From positions 13,049,924 through 13,113,923 of the forward strand of contig NC_067202.1 in NCBI RefSeq assembly GCF_000699445.3: a stretch of DNA of 64,000 bases, read 5' to 3'. The position numbers and the translations under genes are program-made. Positions 24,960-36,596 of this stretch are shown here, one piece after another. The notes beneath the pieces are model-generated. The model was not told where the DNA came from and ran no database searches. It was given only the letters and a program-made list of their open reading frames with translations. Each line of letters begins with the position of its first letter. Positions within the stretch are counted from its first letter, which is position 1. The DNA comes from Schistosoma haematobium. Taxonomy: Eukaryota; Platyhelminthes; Trematoda; Strigeidida; Schistosomatidae.

Positions 24960-26635
24960 TCCACACCTCATCAGCACAACAAGGTGAAAGCCAAATTCAA
25001 AGAAGTAGTTACTTCAGTAGTAGTAAAATATAGTAGAAAGATTTCGTATAAGGATATAAAACAGAGAGAACGAATTAGTTCATAGAAAGAAACGTATAAA
25101 GCAATTTTAATCTCACCGTGTAAGGGCAGACAAGGAGTGGATACACCCACGCCAATGTGACTGATTCCGAACCATATCACCCAGATTCTACAACCATTGC
25201 TTACGATAGTCGCGCGGGCCTCAATCAACATGGCTAAGACCAAAATTTAGTGCCTTTGTGGACTGACGCCATGTTTTGGTTTCGCCGCCCCTAACATCTT
25301 TTCAATCAGTGTTCAGGCATACGTAACACGTGGTCAAACCATAAGAGTCTGGGAAGATTTACAACCTCATCAACTGATTTACCATCATTCACAAATACCC
25401 TGCGTCTAACCTCGCTATAACTTACCCGGTGACCCCATCATGTGAGGGCTATATTTCTAAGACGTCTGTGACCAAATAATAGTAACTTACTAGTGTCTTT
25501 TACTATTGGTGGCTAGGTTTCGCACCCGTGAAGTATAATAAGACGAACTGCTGCGTAGTATGCACACACTTCGGTTTCCCACGATCTCCAGTCAACCTGA
25601 ATGGCAAGTTAATGTAGGTCCTCCGTCCCTTTACGAAGTTGAAAAAGCCATAGGAAATCTGAAACGAGGGAGAGCAGCAGGCCCTGACAGGTTTACCCCT
25701 GAGATTTTTAAGGATGGTGGTCCAGTATTAGCAATGAGATTAACCGTGGTCATAGGTAGAATTTGGGAACTGGATGTAATCCCATCTGACTGGTCCCAAT
25801 CACTGATTGTGCCAGTCTATAAGAAAGGACAAAAGTCCTCCTGTGACAATCACAGAGGAATCAGTTTGACTAATATAGTGTCTAAAATATTAGCTTCAAT
25901 AATACTTCGACGCCTAATAAAGCTCGTGAAGAGCAGATTAGAGAAAACCAGGCCGGTTTTCGACCTGGACGTGGTTGTATAGATCAGATATTCACACTAC
26001 GTCAGGTTCTAGGACACAGACACACTTTCAGACGCCCCACAATGGTAGTATTTCTCGACCTTAAGGTGGCATTCGACTCTTTTGAACAGATATACGTACG
26101 TACGAAGTTCTACGTTGTTACTGACTGACTGACTGATGCACTTCTTTGACAGACGGATATCTCACCTTCGTCATAGGTGACGTAAGTTCTCAAAATCTAG
26201 ATGGGCTTTCTGAATCCGTGCAGAGATTTCTTCAGACACCAACCCATTAGGGCTGACCAGACTTCCGAGATAAGTGAAGTTTTCGACGTGTTCGACTACC
26301 TCACTCCCTATCCTTAGTTCAGGTGTTGACTCACGCCATTCCTGAAGCAACAAATCGCATCAGAGCGGGAGAGAACACATTCCAAACATCCTGATGTTGT
26401 TGCTCAGAATTGCCAAAAGACTGCATTTCATCGACATCTTCAACAAACAGGACAATGTCATTTCCGTATTATAAGTCAATGAGTGGAGCTCCTAATGGAA
26501 GATCAATTCATGAAAGTTCAGACGACGAGAATGTTAGCAGATACTCAGGCAAAACTGTGTTCACAAACAATAAACAAGTTAACCACTCATTGAAAGCCAA
26601 TAGTTCAGGACACTAATTCACTGCTCCACAAGTTA
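24960..26635 (-). mobile_element. LINE 3' half, minus strand, interrupted (copy B1)
   Basis: Read on the minus strand from about 26,635: a degenerate palm motif C (YGNDIVLF where YADD is usual), then LLLQEWxES..LRIG, VEHVENFTYLGSLVS and EEISARIQKAHLDFENLRHL (26,353–26,171). After an insertion it resumes at 25,559 with AAVRLI.LHGCET, GHRVSYSEVRRRVF and a thumb-like tail to about 25,250. Stops are frequent. A plus-strand LINE piece (25,566–26,135) is nested in it. Related to the RTE-type LINE at 48.85–50.7 kb (shared FxYLGS and GCETWP-type motifs). Confidence 0.7.
25566..26135 (+). mobile_element. Nested LINE fragment with target-site duplication
   Basis: Encodes RT fingers and motif A: KRGRAAGPDRFTPEIF, IPSDWSQSLIVPVYKKG, then after a frameshift near 25,935 QAGFRPGRGCIDQIFTLRQ and VVFLDLKVAFDS. 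It then jumps to a tail ending in (ACTG)n. ATGCAC at 25560–25565 and 26136–26141 flanks it, and copy B2 (56,941 onward) has the site once. Same family as the minus-strand LINE near 50.6 kb (IFTLRQMLEH, VVFLDIRAAFDS). About 570 bp, internally deleted. Confidence 0.75.
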
Positions 26636-26722
26636 GTTCATGTTATTTACTGAGCACAATTAAACTTCACAGTGAATTGTCAATCATCAAATCAAAATCG
26701 TGAAAAGTATTAAGCTAAGTAC

Positions 26723-28170
26723 ATTATTCGTACAAACTTGGAATTTATTTCAACAGTGTTTAGGGTTTCTTTAGTGATTCTATTAATAAAAACGGAATTT
26801 CGTTCACTCCTTTTTCTCACTATTAACTTCCCCTCATACCTGGTTGCCAGAAGACACTGTATAAAAAACTAAACTGCACTTATTGCATAATTGTCTTTAT
26901 CTGAATAGTTTGCAACCGCGTGAAAGTAAAACGATAACTCGTTCGTCTTTTGTATGTGTGAATGCAGAATTAATCACGAAAGTGGGTGGGCCAGGCCAGA
27001 ACAAAAAACATAGATTGTCCATAGATGATTGTAGTTTGACAGCGTCTTTACACTTACTTTTTGGTAACTGAAAGATACCAACCCAGATGTTGGAGTGCAG
27101 AAATGTCCTTAGAATACTATCAAGATGTGTAAGAAACTCTGATCTAAGCCGGTTAGTGGTCGAAATAGATGCGCGGCACGAACCTTATTTTTTTCGCTAA
27201 AGTTTGTGGGTAAAGAATAGTTAGGTATGAAGGATTTGAATAATCAAGCTGTTCGGTGGATGGTGCTAGTAGAATGTCTAGATGAACTGATCAATCACTG
27301 CAGAGAAGGGATAAGTGGTGTGTTATTATCACTTAGGAAGAATGCATTCGAGCTGGCTTGTTATGGGATTGTGTTAAGGCGTTGAGAAGAAGCTTACACA
27401 TACGGATGCGCATGACGGGCGAAAAAACTGAGTGTCTACTTAAGAGACTGATTCTAAACTTCATGTTCCAACTTACAGCGCAATGTGAGTAGCATGTTAG
27501 TTTCAGCAGTCAAGTAATATTTAGGAGCAATGAATGATACGGCACGTAGTTATATTCGTGAATAAATAGATAAGAATAGCACATTACTTATCAATCGGTT
27601 GGTAATGCGTCGTCTGCAGTTTGATGAATATATGGATATTATAGCTAGAGTTGTCGATGAAACAAACAGTAGTTGTTGATAGATACGTGTCAAAAACATG
27701 ACGTCGTTTAAGAAGTGAAGACGACGTTCGCTGAGTACAGATGCCATGAATGAAGATTTCCCAAACATCTGGAACAAAATTATTTTATCCCGAGAGTCTG
27801 ATCATTCCAGGCTTAGAACATTAGTGGCTCTCTGATCTCATTCCCATTCGGTGGAACAGATAAATGGCATAACTATAAATCTTCTATCTAATTTCACATG
27901 TTCACCTGGGCTAACCCCATCTAAGCAATGGCTGTAAGAAAGACCATATTATAGATTGAGTTGGATAAATTCAATACAGTCACTCGTTTACGCATATAGA
28001 CGTTAAAAAAAGGAGGTGCGTGAAATCGAAGGCGAGAGTAGGCGGAATGAGTTTCAACTCTCTATACTACTCATAACAAGCGTTATAAAGGTCTAAATAT
28101 GCGGTACGTAGTGCTGCGATGACGCAGGTATTAGATAAAATTGAGAGTGATAGATAAACTTACACACGTG
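26723..28170. other. No gene seen
   Basis: AT-rich sequence with short chance frames only. The part next to 28,170 is probably the 3' untranslated region of the minus-strand SR2 LINE, but I cannot place its end. Confidence 0.4.
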
Positions 28171-30432
28171 TTACTTACGCCTGTTACTCCTCGTGAAGGA
28201 GCATAGGCCGCCCACCAGCATTCTCCATCCAACCCTGTCCTGGGTAATCCTTTCTAGCTCCGTCCAGTTGTAATTCATCGTTTTCATATCTGCTTCCATT
28301 ATCCGACGCAATGTGTTCTTTGGCCTTCCTCTTTTTCGCTTCCCTTCAGGATTCCAAGTTAGAGCTTGCCTCGTGATGCAGTTTGACGATTTGCGTAGTG
28401 TATGTCCTATCCATTTCCATCGTCTTTTCCTAATTTCTTCTTCAGCTGGAAGTTGGTTTGTTCTCTCCCACAGAAGGCTATTGCTGATGGTATCCGGCCA
28501 ATGGATGTTGAGTATCTTGCGTAGACAGCTATTTATAAATACTTGTACTTTCTTGATTGTGGTTGTTGTAGTTCTCCAAGTTTCAGCTCCATACAGTAGA
28601 ACTGCCTTGACGTTCGTATTGAAGATTCTCACTTTGATATTGGTTGAAAGTTGTTTTGAGTTCCATATGTTCTTCAATCGTAGGAATGCAACCCTTGCTT
28701 TGCCGACCCTCGCCTTTACGTCTGCATCTAAACCTCCTTGTTCATCGATGATGCTTCCTAGGTATGTAAAGGACTCTACATCTTCCAGAGTTTCGCCATC
28801 AAGAGTGATTGGATTACTGTTCTCCGCTTTGAATTTGAGGACCTTGGTTTTCCCTTTGTGTATGCTGAGGTCTACTGATGCATAGACTGCTGCTACACTG
28901 GCTGTCTTCATCTGCATCTGTTCGTGTGTACGTGATAGGAGGGCTAGGTCATCTGCGAAGTCCAAATCGTCTAATTGATTCTGAGCTGTCCATTGTATTC
29001 CGTGTTTTCCTTCAGATGTCGAGGTCTTCATAATCCAGTCGACCACCAGAAGAAAGTGGAAGCAGGAGAGTAAACAGCCTTGTCTGACTCCAGTCCTTAC
29101 TTGGAATGCATCTGTCAGCTGTCCTCCATGCACTACTTTGCACTGTAGTCCGTCGTATGAGTTTCGGATAATATTGACAATCTTCTCACGAACTCCATAG
29201 TGTCGAAGAAGTTTCCATAACGTCCTCCTATCTACACTGTCGAGTGCCTTTTCATAATCAATGAAGTTGATGTATAGTGATGAGTTCCACTCAACTGATT
29301 GTTCGACGATGATCCGTAGTGTTGCAATTTGGTCTGTGCACGACCGATCCTTACGGAATCCAGCTTGTTGATCTCGAAGATGGGCGTCTACTGCATCCTT
29401 CATCCGGTTCAGAAACACTCTGTTGAAGACTTTCCCTGGTATTGACAGTAGTGTAATGCCTCTGTAGTTTTCACATTTGCTCAGATCTCCTTTCTTTGGA
29501 ATCTTGACGAGGTGTCCTTCTTTCCAGTCCATCGGCACTTGTTCCTCCTCCCAAATCTTTTTGAATAGAAGGTAAAGCATGCTTATGGTTACTCCGACGT
29601 CTGATTTCAGTGCTTCTGCTGGTATGTTGTCGAGTCCTGCTGCTTTCCCGTTCTTGATTTGTCTGACGGCCATTCTGATTTCTTCCGTCGTTGGTGGGTT
29701 GACATCTATAGGGAGATCTGTGTGTGCTGCTTCGATGTCCACTGGATTCATTGGAGCCGGTCTATTCAGGAGTTCCTCGAAGTATTCTACCAACCTGTTC
29801 CGTTGTTCTTGAATTTCAGTGATTGGCTTGCCTTCTTTTTCTTTGACCGGTCTCTCTGGTTTACTGTATTTCCCTGCTGGTTTCTTCGTTGTATCACAAA
29901 GCTGTTTCATATTTCCTCCTCTAGCAGCTTTTTCCGCCGTCGTTGCTAGTTCTTCCACGTATTTCTTCTTGTCGGCTCTAATGCTCCTCTTCACTTGTTT
30001 GTTTGCTTCTATGTATTCAGCTTGTGCTTGAACTTTCTCTGCTCGTATTCGGCTGTTGTTTATTGCTGTCTTCTTGTTCTTCCTTTCTTTGATCTTGTCC
30101 AGTGTTTCTGTAGAGATCCATTCCTCATGATGGTATTTCTTTAGACCGAGAACCTCTTGACACGTTGAAGTTAATGCTTTCTTGATGCCTTTCCAGTTGT
30201 CCTCCATACTAGTTTCTTCTTCTTTCAGTAGATCTTGTAAGGCTTGGAACCTGTTGTTGAGAGCTATCTTGAATTCGCTGAGTTTGTCAGTATCTCGAAG
30301 GAAGGCTGTATTGAACCTTTGTAGTGCTGTTTGTCCACTTGTCCAGTTCTTTTTTAGCTTCAGTTTTAAATTGGCCACAACTAGGTGGTTATCTGAAGCT
30401 ACGTCAGCACCTCTCCTATTTCTATTGTCCTT
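28171..30432 (-). CDS. SR2-type reverse transcriptase frame
   Basis: Motifs in order: [86 protein letters not shown] (motif A; Ala-Leu-Asp where Ala-Phe-Asp is usual), [16 protein letters not shown] (motif B), [12 protein letters not shown] (motif C, both Asp kept), [19 protein letters not shown] and the C-terminal [12 protein letters not shown] / GRPKNTLRR region. Works with the upstream endonuclease in target-primed reverse transcription. Without a ribosomal shift at the frame break, the enzyme cannot be made as one protein. Confidence 0.85.
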   Translation of the reverse strand, partial: KDNRNRRGADVASDNHLVVANLKLKLKKNWTSGQTALQRFNTAFLRDTDKLSEFKIALNNRFQALQDLLKEEETSMEDNWKGIKKALTSTCQEVLGLKKYHHEEWISTETLDKIKERKNKKTAINNSRIRAEKVQAQAEYIEANKQVKRSIRADKKKYVEELATTAEKAARGGNMKQLCDTTKKPAGKYSKPERPVKEKEGKPITEIQEQRNRLVEYFEELLNRPAPMNPVDIEAAHTDLPIDVNPPTTEEIRMAVRQIKNGKAAGLDNIPAEALKSDVGVTISMLYLLFKKIWEEEQVPMDWKEGHLVKIPKKGDLSKCENYRGITLLSIPGKVFNRVFLNRMKDAVDAHLRDQQAGFRKDRSCTDQIATLRIIVEQSVEWNSSLYINFIDYEKALDSVDRRTLWKLLRHYGVREKIVNIIRNSYDGLQCKVVHGGQLTDAFQVRTGVRQGCLLSCFHFLLVVDWIMKTSTSEGKHGIQWTAQNQLDDLDFADDLALLSRTHEQMQMKTASVAAVYASVDLSIHKGKTKVLKFKAENSNPITLDGETLEDVESFTYLGSIIDEQGGLDADVKARVGKARVAFLRLKNIWNSKQLSTNIKVRIFNTNVKAVLLYGAETWRTTTTTIKKVQVFINSCLRKILNIHWPDTISNSLLWERTNQLPAEEEIRKRRWKWIGHTLRKSSNCITRQALTWNPEGKRKRGRPKNTLRRIMEADMKTMNYNWTELERITQDRVGWRMLVGGLCSFTRSNRRK

Positions 30433-31181
30433 CGGAATTTTTTGTTGATGCAAATATGATCGATTTGGTTCTCTGTAGTGTGGTCCGGTGAGATCCATGT
30501 AGCCTTGTGTATACGCTTGTGTGGAAATATTGTGCCTCCTATGACCAACTTGTCGAATGCACACAATTTTGCAAATCTTTCTCCATTTTCGTTTTTCTCT
30601 CCCAGTCCATGTCGTCCCATAATATCTTCATATCCAGTGTTGTCTATTCCGACTTTAGCGTTTAGATCTCCCATCAGAATAGTTGGGTCCTTTCTTAGGC
30701 ATTTCTCGATGATTGACTGCAGCCGCTCGTAGAACTGATCTTTAATGTCGTCGTTGCTATCATTGGCGGGTGCATAACATTGGATAATATTCATTAAGAT
30801 CCCCTCCTTCTTTGTTTTGAATGATGCTTTGATGATTCTGGATCCGTGAGACTCCCATCTTACAAGTGCATTTCGTGCTACTTTGGACAGCATTAGAGCG
30901 ACTCCCTGAGTGTGTGGAGCATTTTCCTCTTCGTGACCGGAGTATAGCAGCATCTCTCCCGTAGCTAGCCTTTTCTGTCCAGCTTGTGTCCAGTGGGTTT
31001 CGCCGGTTCCCAGTACTGCTAAGTTGTATCTCCTCATTTCCGTTGTTATTTGACTGGTCTTCCCGGTTTCCCACATTGTTCGAACGTTCCATGTACCTAT
31101 AAAAATGTTTGCTCTGGTTGTTAGAAGGGGCATCGGCCTCGTGGCTTCCGAAGGAACTCGGCTTTCACCATGAAGCGTCAT
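30425..31181 (-). CDS. SR2-type AP endonuclease domain
   Basis: Starts near [15 protein letters not shown]. Endonuclease motifs: [13 protein letters not shown] (Asn), LGTGETHW (the catalytic Glu region), [23 protein letters not shown] (Asp/Asn), [20 protein letters not shown] (Asp-His). Out of frame with the RT frame at about 30,425; otherwise intact. Confidence 0.85.
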
Positions 31182-31370
31182 AATTCTTCTAACTGAAGAC
31201 CTTCCAACTCCCAGGGCAGAGATTAAATGGTTTGGATTATTTTTTCTGGTAAGCGTTTTTTTAGCGAGTTAGTTTTCTACGGGATGGGGACGCTAACCCC
31301 ATGCCCAACCCTCCTCCTTTATCCGGGCTTGGGACCGGCAGTAACCCTATAAGAGCTACAGGCGTGTGGT

Positions 31371-32228
31371 GGAACAGAATTATATTAACTCAAAAATGAT
31401 ATTTAAAATATTAAGTCCAAATGTTAATGTTATAATATACAAACTACATTTTATAAACACAAAGAAAAGTTGTAGGACGTTCCTTAAATCAGTATACTTT
31501 GGCGTGTACAAACTGCACTTGTTACCATAATCCACAATTGCAGATAATTGTTAATTCCAGTAATGCTGTTGTAATTCCAACATACAGCTAGACGTAGAAT
31601 ATAATGGAAATATGTTCGTAATCTACAAATGTAGATAATAAATATTTTACAGTTAAATTTTCACAAGCACATACAATGGAGAACGAGAAACGTGTGTGTA
31701 GCAGTGTATTTAAGATCGGTTGGCAGAGTGTGTCATTTTATGAGCTGTTCAAAGCGGTGGAGCGTGTGTTCAATGTCATGCACGTAAACAGCGTTTACGA
31801 TCGTTTGTGGTAAGTGTGCAAAAATTAACACAAATGAGAAAGTATTCAGAACTATTGTTGACAGCTGCTAGCTAGTAATATAAGTTTGAACCACTGTAAA
31901 ATGTAAAGATTTCTTAAGTATGTTGTGAGTGCTAAATTATGTTTCTACAGAAAGTCTTTCTCGATGTTCAGATACAAATTCGAGCTGTTCGGTTTATATC
32001 TTCCTGAAGAAGTGTTGCAGGAGTAAACACCTCAGAATACTGTTGGTCTAGATTGTGTTGAATCGTATCAACGTGATTTTTTAGTGAATTCTGAAAAAAT
32101 TGAGCCTGATGATTAGCTCCGTATCTTCACGAGTTTCATCTCGAAATGTTTACATACAGTGGAAATGTTCTAGCTAAGAACGGAAAGTGTGTAAATGATT
32201 CGGAATATTATGATCGTATACTATCATG
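31371..32228. other. No gene seen; junction with second duplication copy
   Basis: AT-rich non-coding sequence. Similarity to the window start begins at about 32,229. Because the window starts inside copy 1, the true left edge of the duplicated unit cannot be fixed. Confidence 0.4.
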
Positions 32229-32451
32229 ACCATATTTCATAAAATATGACTTGGACATTCAACAGCAACACTGTTAAATGTAGTCTAATTTCGGTGACCT
32301 AATTAATCCTGTTGTTGACATTTAGTTGAAAGTTTAGAGATCGTGTTCAAGTTTATTGATATAAACATTTTAACTCAGTTTTATATGGAATAGATCGAAC
32401 GTTGCGCACCTTTCGTCTTATTTGAAATATTAAAACAAAAACACGAAGTTC

Positions 32452-32881
32452 AACGAATGCATCCATTGTCAACGAATTTATTATCAAGCTGTACAATCGT
32501 ATATATATGAAAATTTTGTTTTTGTAAAAGTACTAATTCCGTGAGGAAATGTGAACACAGTTAATAAAAAGGGTTATAATACTAGATTACGTAATATGAA
32601 TAATAACAACAGACTTGGTGAATATAATAAGATGATTAAAATGTTTTTGTCATAATAATTAAAGGTCATATAGGTGTAGAAGTAAATAAGGTGATATGAT
32701 GAGTATTTACGAATAAAACAATGAGAATATAAGACATAAGTAAAGGGGGAATGCAGTAATAATAATCATAATAATAACAGGATAATAGTAATAATAATAA
32801 TAATAGGATAATCAAAATAATTAAGGCCATGGTAACGATAACGGTAAGACGTACTTCTTTTGTACGCATAGTTCTGGTTTA
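32452..32881 (-). repeat. Left inverted arm of the Penelope-like element
   Basis: Near-identical reverse complement of 34140–34570. Both arms contain the same 67-codon open frame (starting MRTKEVRLTVIVTM), which is the 3' end of the endonuclease region read in another frame. Confidence 0.9.
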
Positions 32882-32884
32882 AGT

Positions 32885-33614
32885 ATGTAAATATTCTATT
32901 CATGATGCCTTTCAATTTATTGATAGTATTAAAGACGTTAATACTTCCAAAAAACACATGTTCTCGCTTGAAGTTAATTCTTTGATCACTAACGTACCTC
33001 TAACCGAAACCATATGTTATATATTTGAGTATATTGATTCTAACAACATTGATCTAGGTTTGCCGACTAAACACTTGAAAGAAATATTGTTACGCTGTAC
33101 TTTTAATGTCCAGTTCAGTTTCAATAATGAATTATATATACAAAGGGATGGGATCGCAATGGGGTCTCCATTGGGTCCAATTTTAGCAGACTGTTTCATG
33201 GCAAAAGTAGAAAACGACCAACTTCGTTCAATGATCAATCGATTACACCTATACGTGAGATACATGGACGACGCGTTTGTTGTTTGTGACATTAATATTG
33301 ATTTAGATGATATTCTACATACCTTTAACTCATGCCACCCTTCCATAGACTTCACGTTAGAAGGGGAGCGAAACCAATCAATTCCTTTTCTCGATGTACG
33401 TCTGATGAGAAGGAGTAGTAGTTCTTTAAAAAGATCCGTCCTTAGAAAAGAAACATGGAATGGAAAGCTAACCAACTTATATAACTGGGTTCCGTTAAGT
33501 AGAAAGAGAAACCTCATCCATTCTTTATGTTATCGAATACATCAGATATGCAGTACGGAATGCATTAACGAAGAACTCGCAGTCCTCAAAAATACCTTGA
33601 CGCAAAATGGTTAA
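32885..33614 (+). pseudogene. Penelope-like reverse transcriptase, 5' truncated
   Basis: Contains MFSLEVNSLITNVPL (motif A; Penelope RTs have Asp where this has Glu), RDGIAMGSPLGPILADCFM (motif B), RYMDDAFVV (motif C, both Asp kept) and IPFLDVRLMR. The N-terminal fingers are missing at the junction with the inverted arm, and a TAA at 33612 ends the frame. The motif A change and the truncation make it inactive. Confidence 0.85.
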
Positions 33615-34202
33615 CCGGAACGGTTCATAGAAAAGAATATGAATAGAAGTAGTTACGACAAGAAATCTAGTTGTTCCATTCCGAAGAAAAACCTTTATAT
33701 AAGTCTCGAATTTAAAGATGATCGAACATCAGACGTAATTGAAAATCATCTAACAACAACTATTAGAAGAACATTTAACGCGATGAAACTGTGAATAACC
33801 TTCACTAGTAGGATCTTATTTTCCGTATCCATAAACGATAGGCTTCCGCGTCTGGTCGCCTCTATGTGCATCAACCAGTTTACCTGCTCTTGTGGAGCAA
33901 GATACATTGGTCGTAGCCAGCGCTCGCTTTCAACTCGGATACGGAAACATATTCCAGCTTGGTTCTATACGGATGAAAGGAAAGCAGTTAGGAGTTCTAT
34001 ACTGGAACACCTAATCGACTATAATCATTCTACAGATCCACAATTTGATTTTAATGTTGTTTATATGATTCGTTCAAACCTGCTCAGATTTCTTCGTATC
34101 CAACTCTTAAAAATAGCCCAAGCTCTCACCATCCAGGAGCTTAAACCAGAACTATGCGTACAAAAGAAGTACGTCTTACCGTTATCGTTACCATGGCCTT
34201 AA
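33615..34202 (+). pseudogene. Penelope-like linker and GIY-YIG endonuclease
   Basis: Same frame as the RT after the TAA at 33612, with one further stop (TGA near 33,792). From 33,864: CINQFTCSCGARYIGRSQRS (a Cys pair and the degenerate GIY-YIG core with YIGRS), then the conserved Arg (TRIRKHIP), ILEHLIDYNH, and the end PELCVQKKYVLPLSLPW typical of Penelope endonucleases. It would nick the target for integration if intact. Confidence 0.8.
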
Positions 34203-36519
34203 TTATTTTGATTATCCTATTATTATTATTATTACTATTATCCTGTTATTATTATGATTATTATTACTGCATTCCCCCTTTACTTATGTCTTATATTCTC
34301 ATTGTTTTATTCGTAAATACTCATCATATCACCTTATTTACTTCTACACCTATATGACCTTTAATTATTATGACAAAAACATTTTAATCATCTTATTATA
34401 TTCACCAAGTCTGTTGTTATTATTCATATTACGTAATCTAGTATTATAACCCTTTTTATTAACTGTGTTCACATTTCCTCACGGAATTAGTACTTTTACA
34501 AAAACAAAATTTTCATATATATACGATTGTACAGCTTGATAATAAATTCGTTGACAATGGATGCATTCGTTAAACATCCTTTTTTAATTTTGATGTTTAA
34601 ATGGGAATTATCTGCTATTTGAAATAGACTCTAAGGAGTCACTCAATGAGCTTTCCTAGAACAACTGTTAAACGACGTGGTCGTGATCAGTAATTAAGAA
34701 AATTGTATGAGTTTATTTCAAGAAAGAACTCACATTCACTCGACCTGCATGAGTAGATGATTAATCGTAGCTGTGACTGTGTGAAGTTAAAGTTGAATGC
34801 AGAATGAGATGCAGTAAACGACATACTATGGATGTACTTAATCGGGAAACGATGACTATCCCATTAGTTGTTCTCGGAAAATCGTCCAAATTATTGCCAT
34901 ACGGGATGGATGTGGCATATGTACACACGCACACACACGATATGGTGTAATTTCACTAATCATACGTCGAGAATTACGTACCAAATTCAATAGAAATATA
35001 GTTCTCCATCAAAAGACACTGCTTCGTACTTTATCGAGTGATCCGTTGCGTTGACGCGCTAAAAATGAACAATCGTTGCACACAGAAGTGAAACCTCGTA
35101 TATGTTGTTTCAAGGAATGCGTTTCTGTGTTCAGAAATATCTGGAACACAAAGAATATCATTTCATCTTCAGTTGTATGTGTAATTACTTAGTAGTGAGT
35201 GGTCACAATCAATCAATACATGGTTGTGGATGTTTTGCAATTGCTGTTATGTCAGCATCTATGTATATGTAATAGTTATGATACAGTTCAAGCTACTTTG
35301 GTCATTTACGCGAAATGACTTGGTACCTGAAATGTTTACAACAACAGTCAATGAGACGAAATATCACAAATGTATTACTGAGTCTACCAGCTACTGAATC
35401 TATCGACATGTATCTGATTTGTTGTCAGTCAATCGTGAGTAGTATATGAACGGAATTATTGAACGTGACGTAGGCAACTTAGTGATCACTGTGTGAGGTG
35501 CAAGCGGAGATCGAACTATATGTAAACCAAATATTCAACACATGAACATTATTGAGCATTAGACACTTACCTATGAAACTCTCACTGTGGCTACTTACGA
35601 ATAATTCACAAATGAAATTCGATGCTAAAGACACTGCAATGAATAGATCCAGATCATTTTTTTACTAAGTTAACATAGTACGCCTGGTTAGCAGACGTCA
35701 TGAAAACTATTGGCGAACTATGTATAACACTGATGCTGATTGATTGCAATTTTCGTGACTGAATCCTTGAAGCGTTCACAGAATTAGAGAAGTTAGTGTT
35801 CTATGGAATGTGCGTTTGTGTGGAAATTTGTTTAATCTAAGGTAAACCTGAATCACTCACACTGTCCAGGACTAACGAACTTGGGCAATCTGAAAATTGA
35901 CAAGAAACATTTGAGCAACAGACGTATCAGTATTATGAAGCAAGTTAACTAAGGATTACATCATATGTTTTCAACACGTTGATTTCATATGAGGTACAAA
36001 TCAATAAATTTGATGACATTTTCACTTATGAAATTACTCATCATGTCAGACGATTGACAGCAGACGATAAAGTCTATCGTTCACAAGTGTATGAAGCCGA
36101 CCATAAAATATGATCAGTTTCATTCCATGAAGATCTAGTAACAAGCAGTTACATAAAATTCATAACAGAAATTGAGCGCGTTGGTGTAAAGACAGTTTTC
36201 ATATTCACAGAGATGCTTAGAAGTCAATTTTTATTGTAATTTAGAATGATCATACGTTTAATAATCATCCGATATTGAAGTAGACAGAAGTCATATCAGT
36301 TTTTAATGAAAAAGCGGCATAATTAGTGAATGTCATTATAGTAAACTATCACGCGATTATTTATTTCAGTCTTACGATAATATGAGATATAGTGTCTAAG
36401 CTGAAATAAAGTTTTCAATTATTACTCAGGTGACCTTATGTAAAAGCAGCCTACAGACTGTCTGTCTCATTCAACTAGTTCACCTACACAGTTGTTGAAA
36501 ATCTTTTGCTTAGAATTTT

Positions 36520-36521
<2 letters not shown>

Positions 36522-36554
<33 letters not shown>
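36522..36554. repeat. (AT)n microsatellite
   Basis: About 16 AT units just upstream of exon 1 of gene copy 2. At the same place copy 1 (1,610–1,620) has only a short ATATATTAATG, so the tract grew after duplication. Confidence 0.9.
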
Positions 36555-36557
<3 letters not shown>

Positions 36558-36596
36558 CAATATAATTGCTGACTACTAGTTTTAAAGAACTGACAC

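Larger units (their letters stand above)
22640..26722. repeat. Second duplicated block, copy B1
   Basis: Collinear with 53,940–57,541 at roughly 90–95% identity by eye. B1 carries two insertions absent from B2: the 23,841–24,196 repeat and the 25,566–26,135 LINE piece. B2 has a 98-bp element and about 300 bp near 55,049–55,345 that B1 lacks. Shared contents are a minus-strand LINE 3' half and a conserved 174-bp open segment. Confidence 0.75.
28171..31370 (-). mobile_element. SR2-type (RTE clade) LINE, nearly complete
   Basis: The minus strand carries a 5' untranslated part (about 31,370–31,181, including GGCATGGGGTTAGCGTCCCC), an AP-type endonuclease (31,181–30,425) and reverse transcriptase (30,432–28,171) in a different frame. 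One frameshift near 30,425 separates them (end of FRRTIE, start of [13 protein letters not shown]). The rest of the 797-codon RT frame is open. This is the youngest-looking transposon in the window. Degenerate relatives lie at 14,318–14,540 and 52,070–52,560. Confidence 0.85.
32430..34615 (+). mobile_element. Penelope-like element with inverted arms and 11-bp target-site duplication
   Basis: TATTTGAAATA occurs at 32419–32429 and 34616–34626. The empty site in copy 1 (192–202) has it once, with one change. Inside, 32452–32881 is the reverse complement of 34140–34570 (about 430 bp). Between the arms lie a 5'-truncated Penelope-type reverse transcriptase and a GIY-YIG-type endonuclease on the plus strand. 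This is the known layout of Penelope insertions, in which an inverted partial copy precedes a truncated forward copy. The arms include an (ATT)n/(TAA)n stretch. Confidence 0.9.

Noticed and set aside
32666..32869. A protein (MRTKEVRLT...) encoded in both orientations around 32.7 and 34.2 kb
   Set aside because: It is the inverted arm of the Penelope-like element read in a non-coding frame over an (ATT)n stretch.
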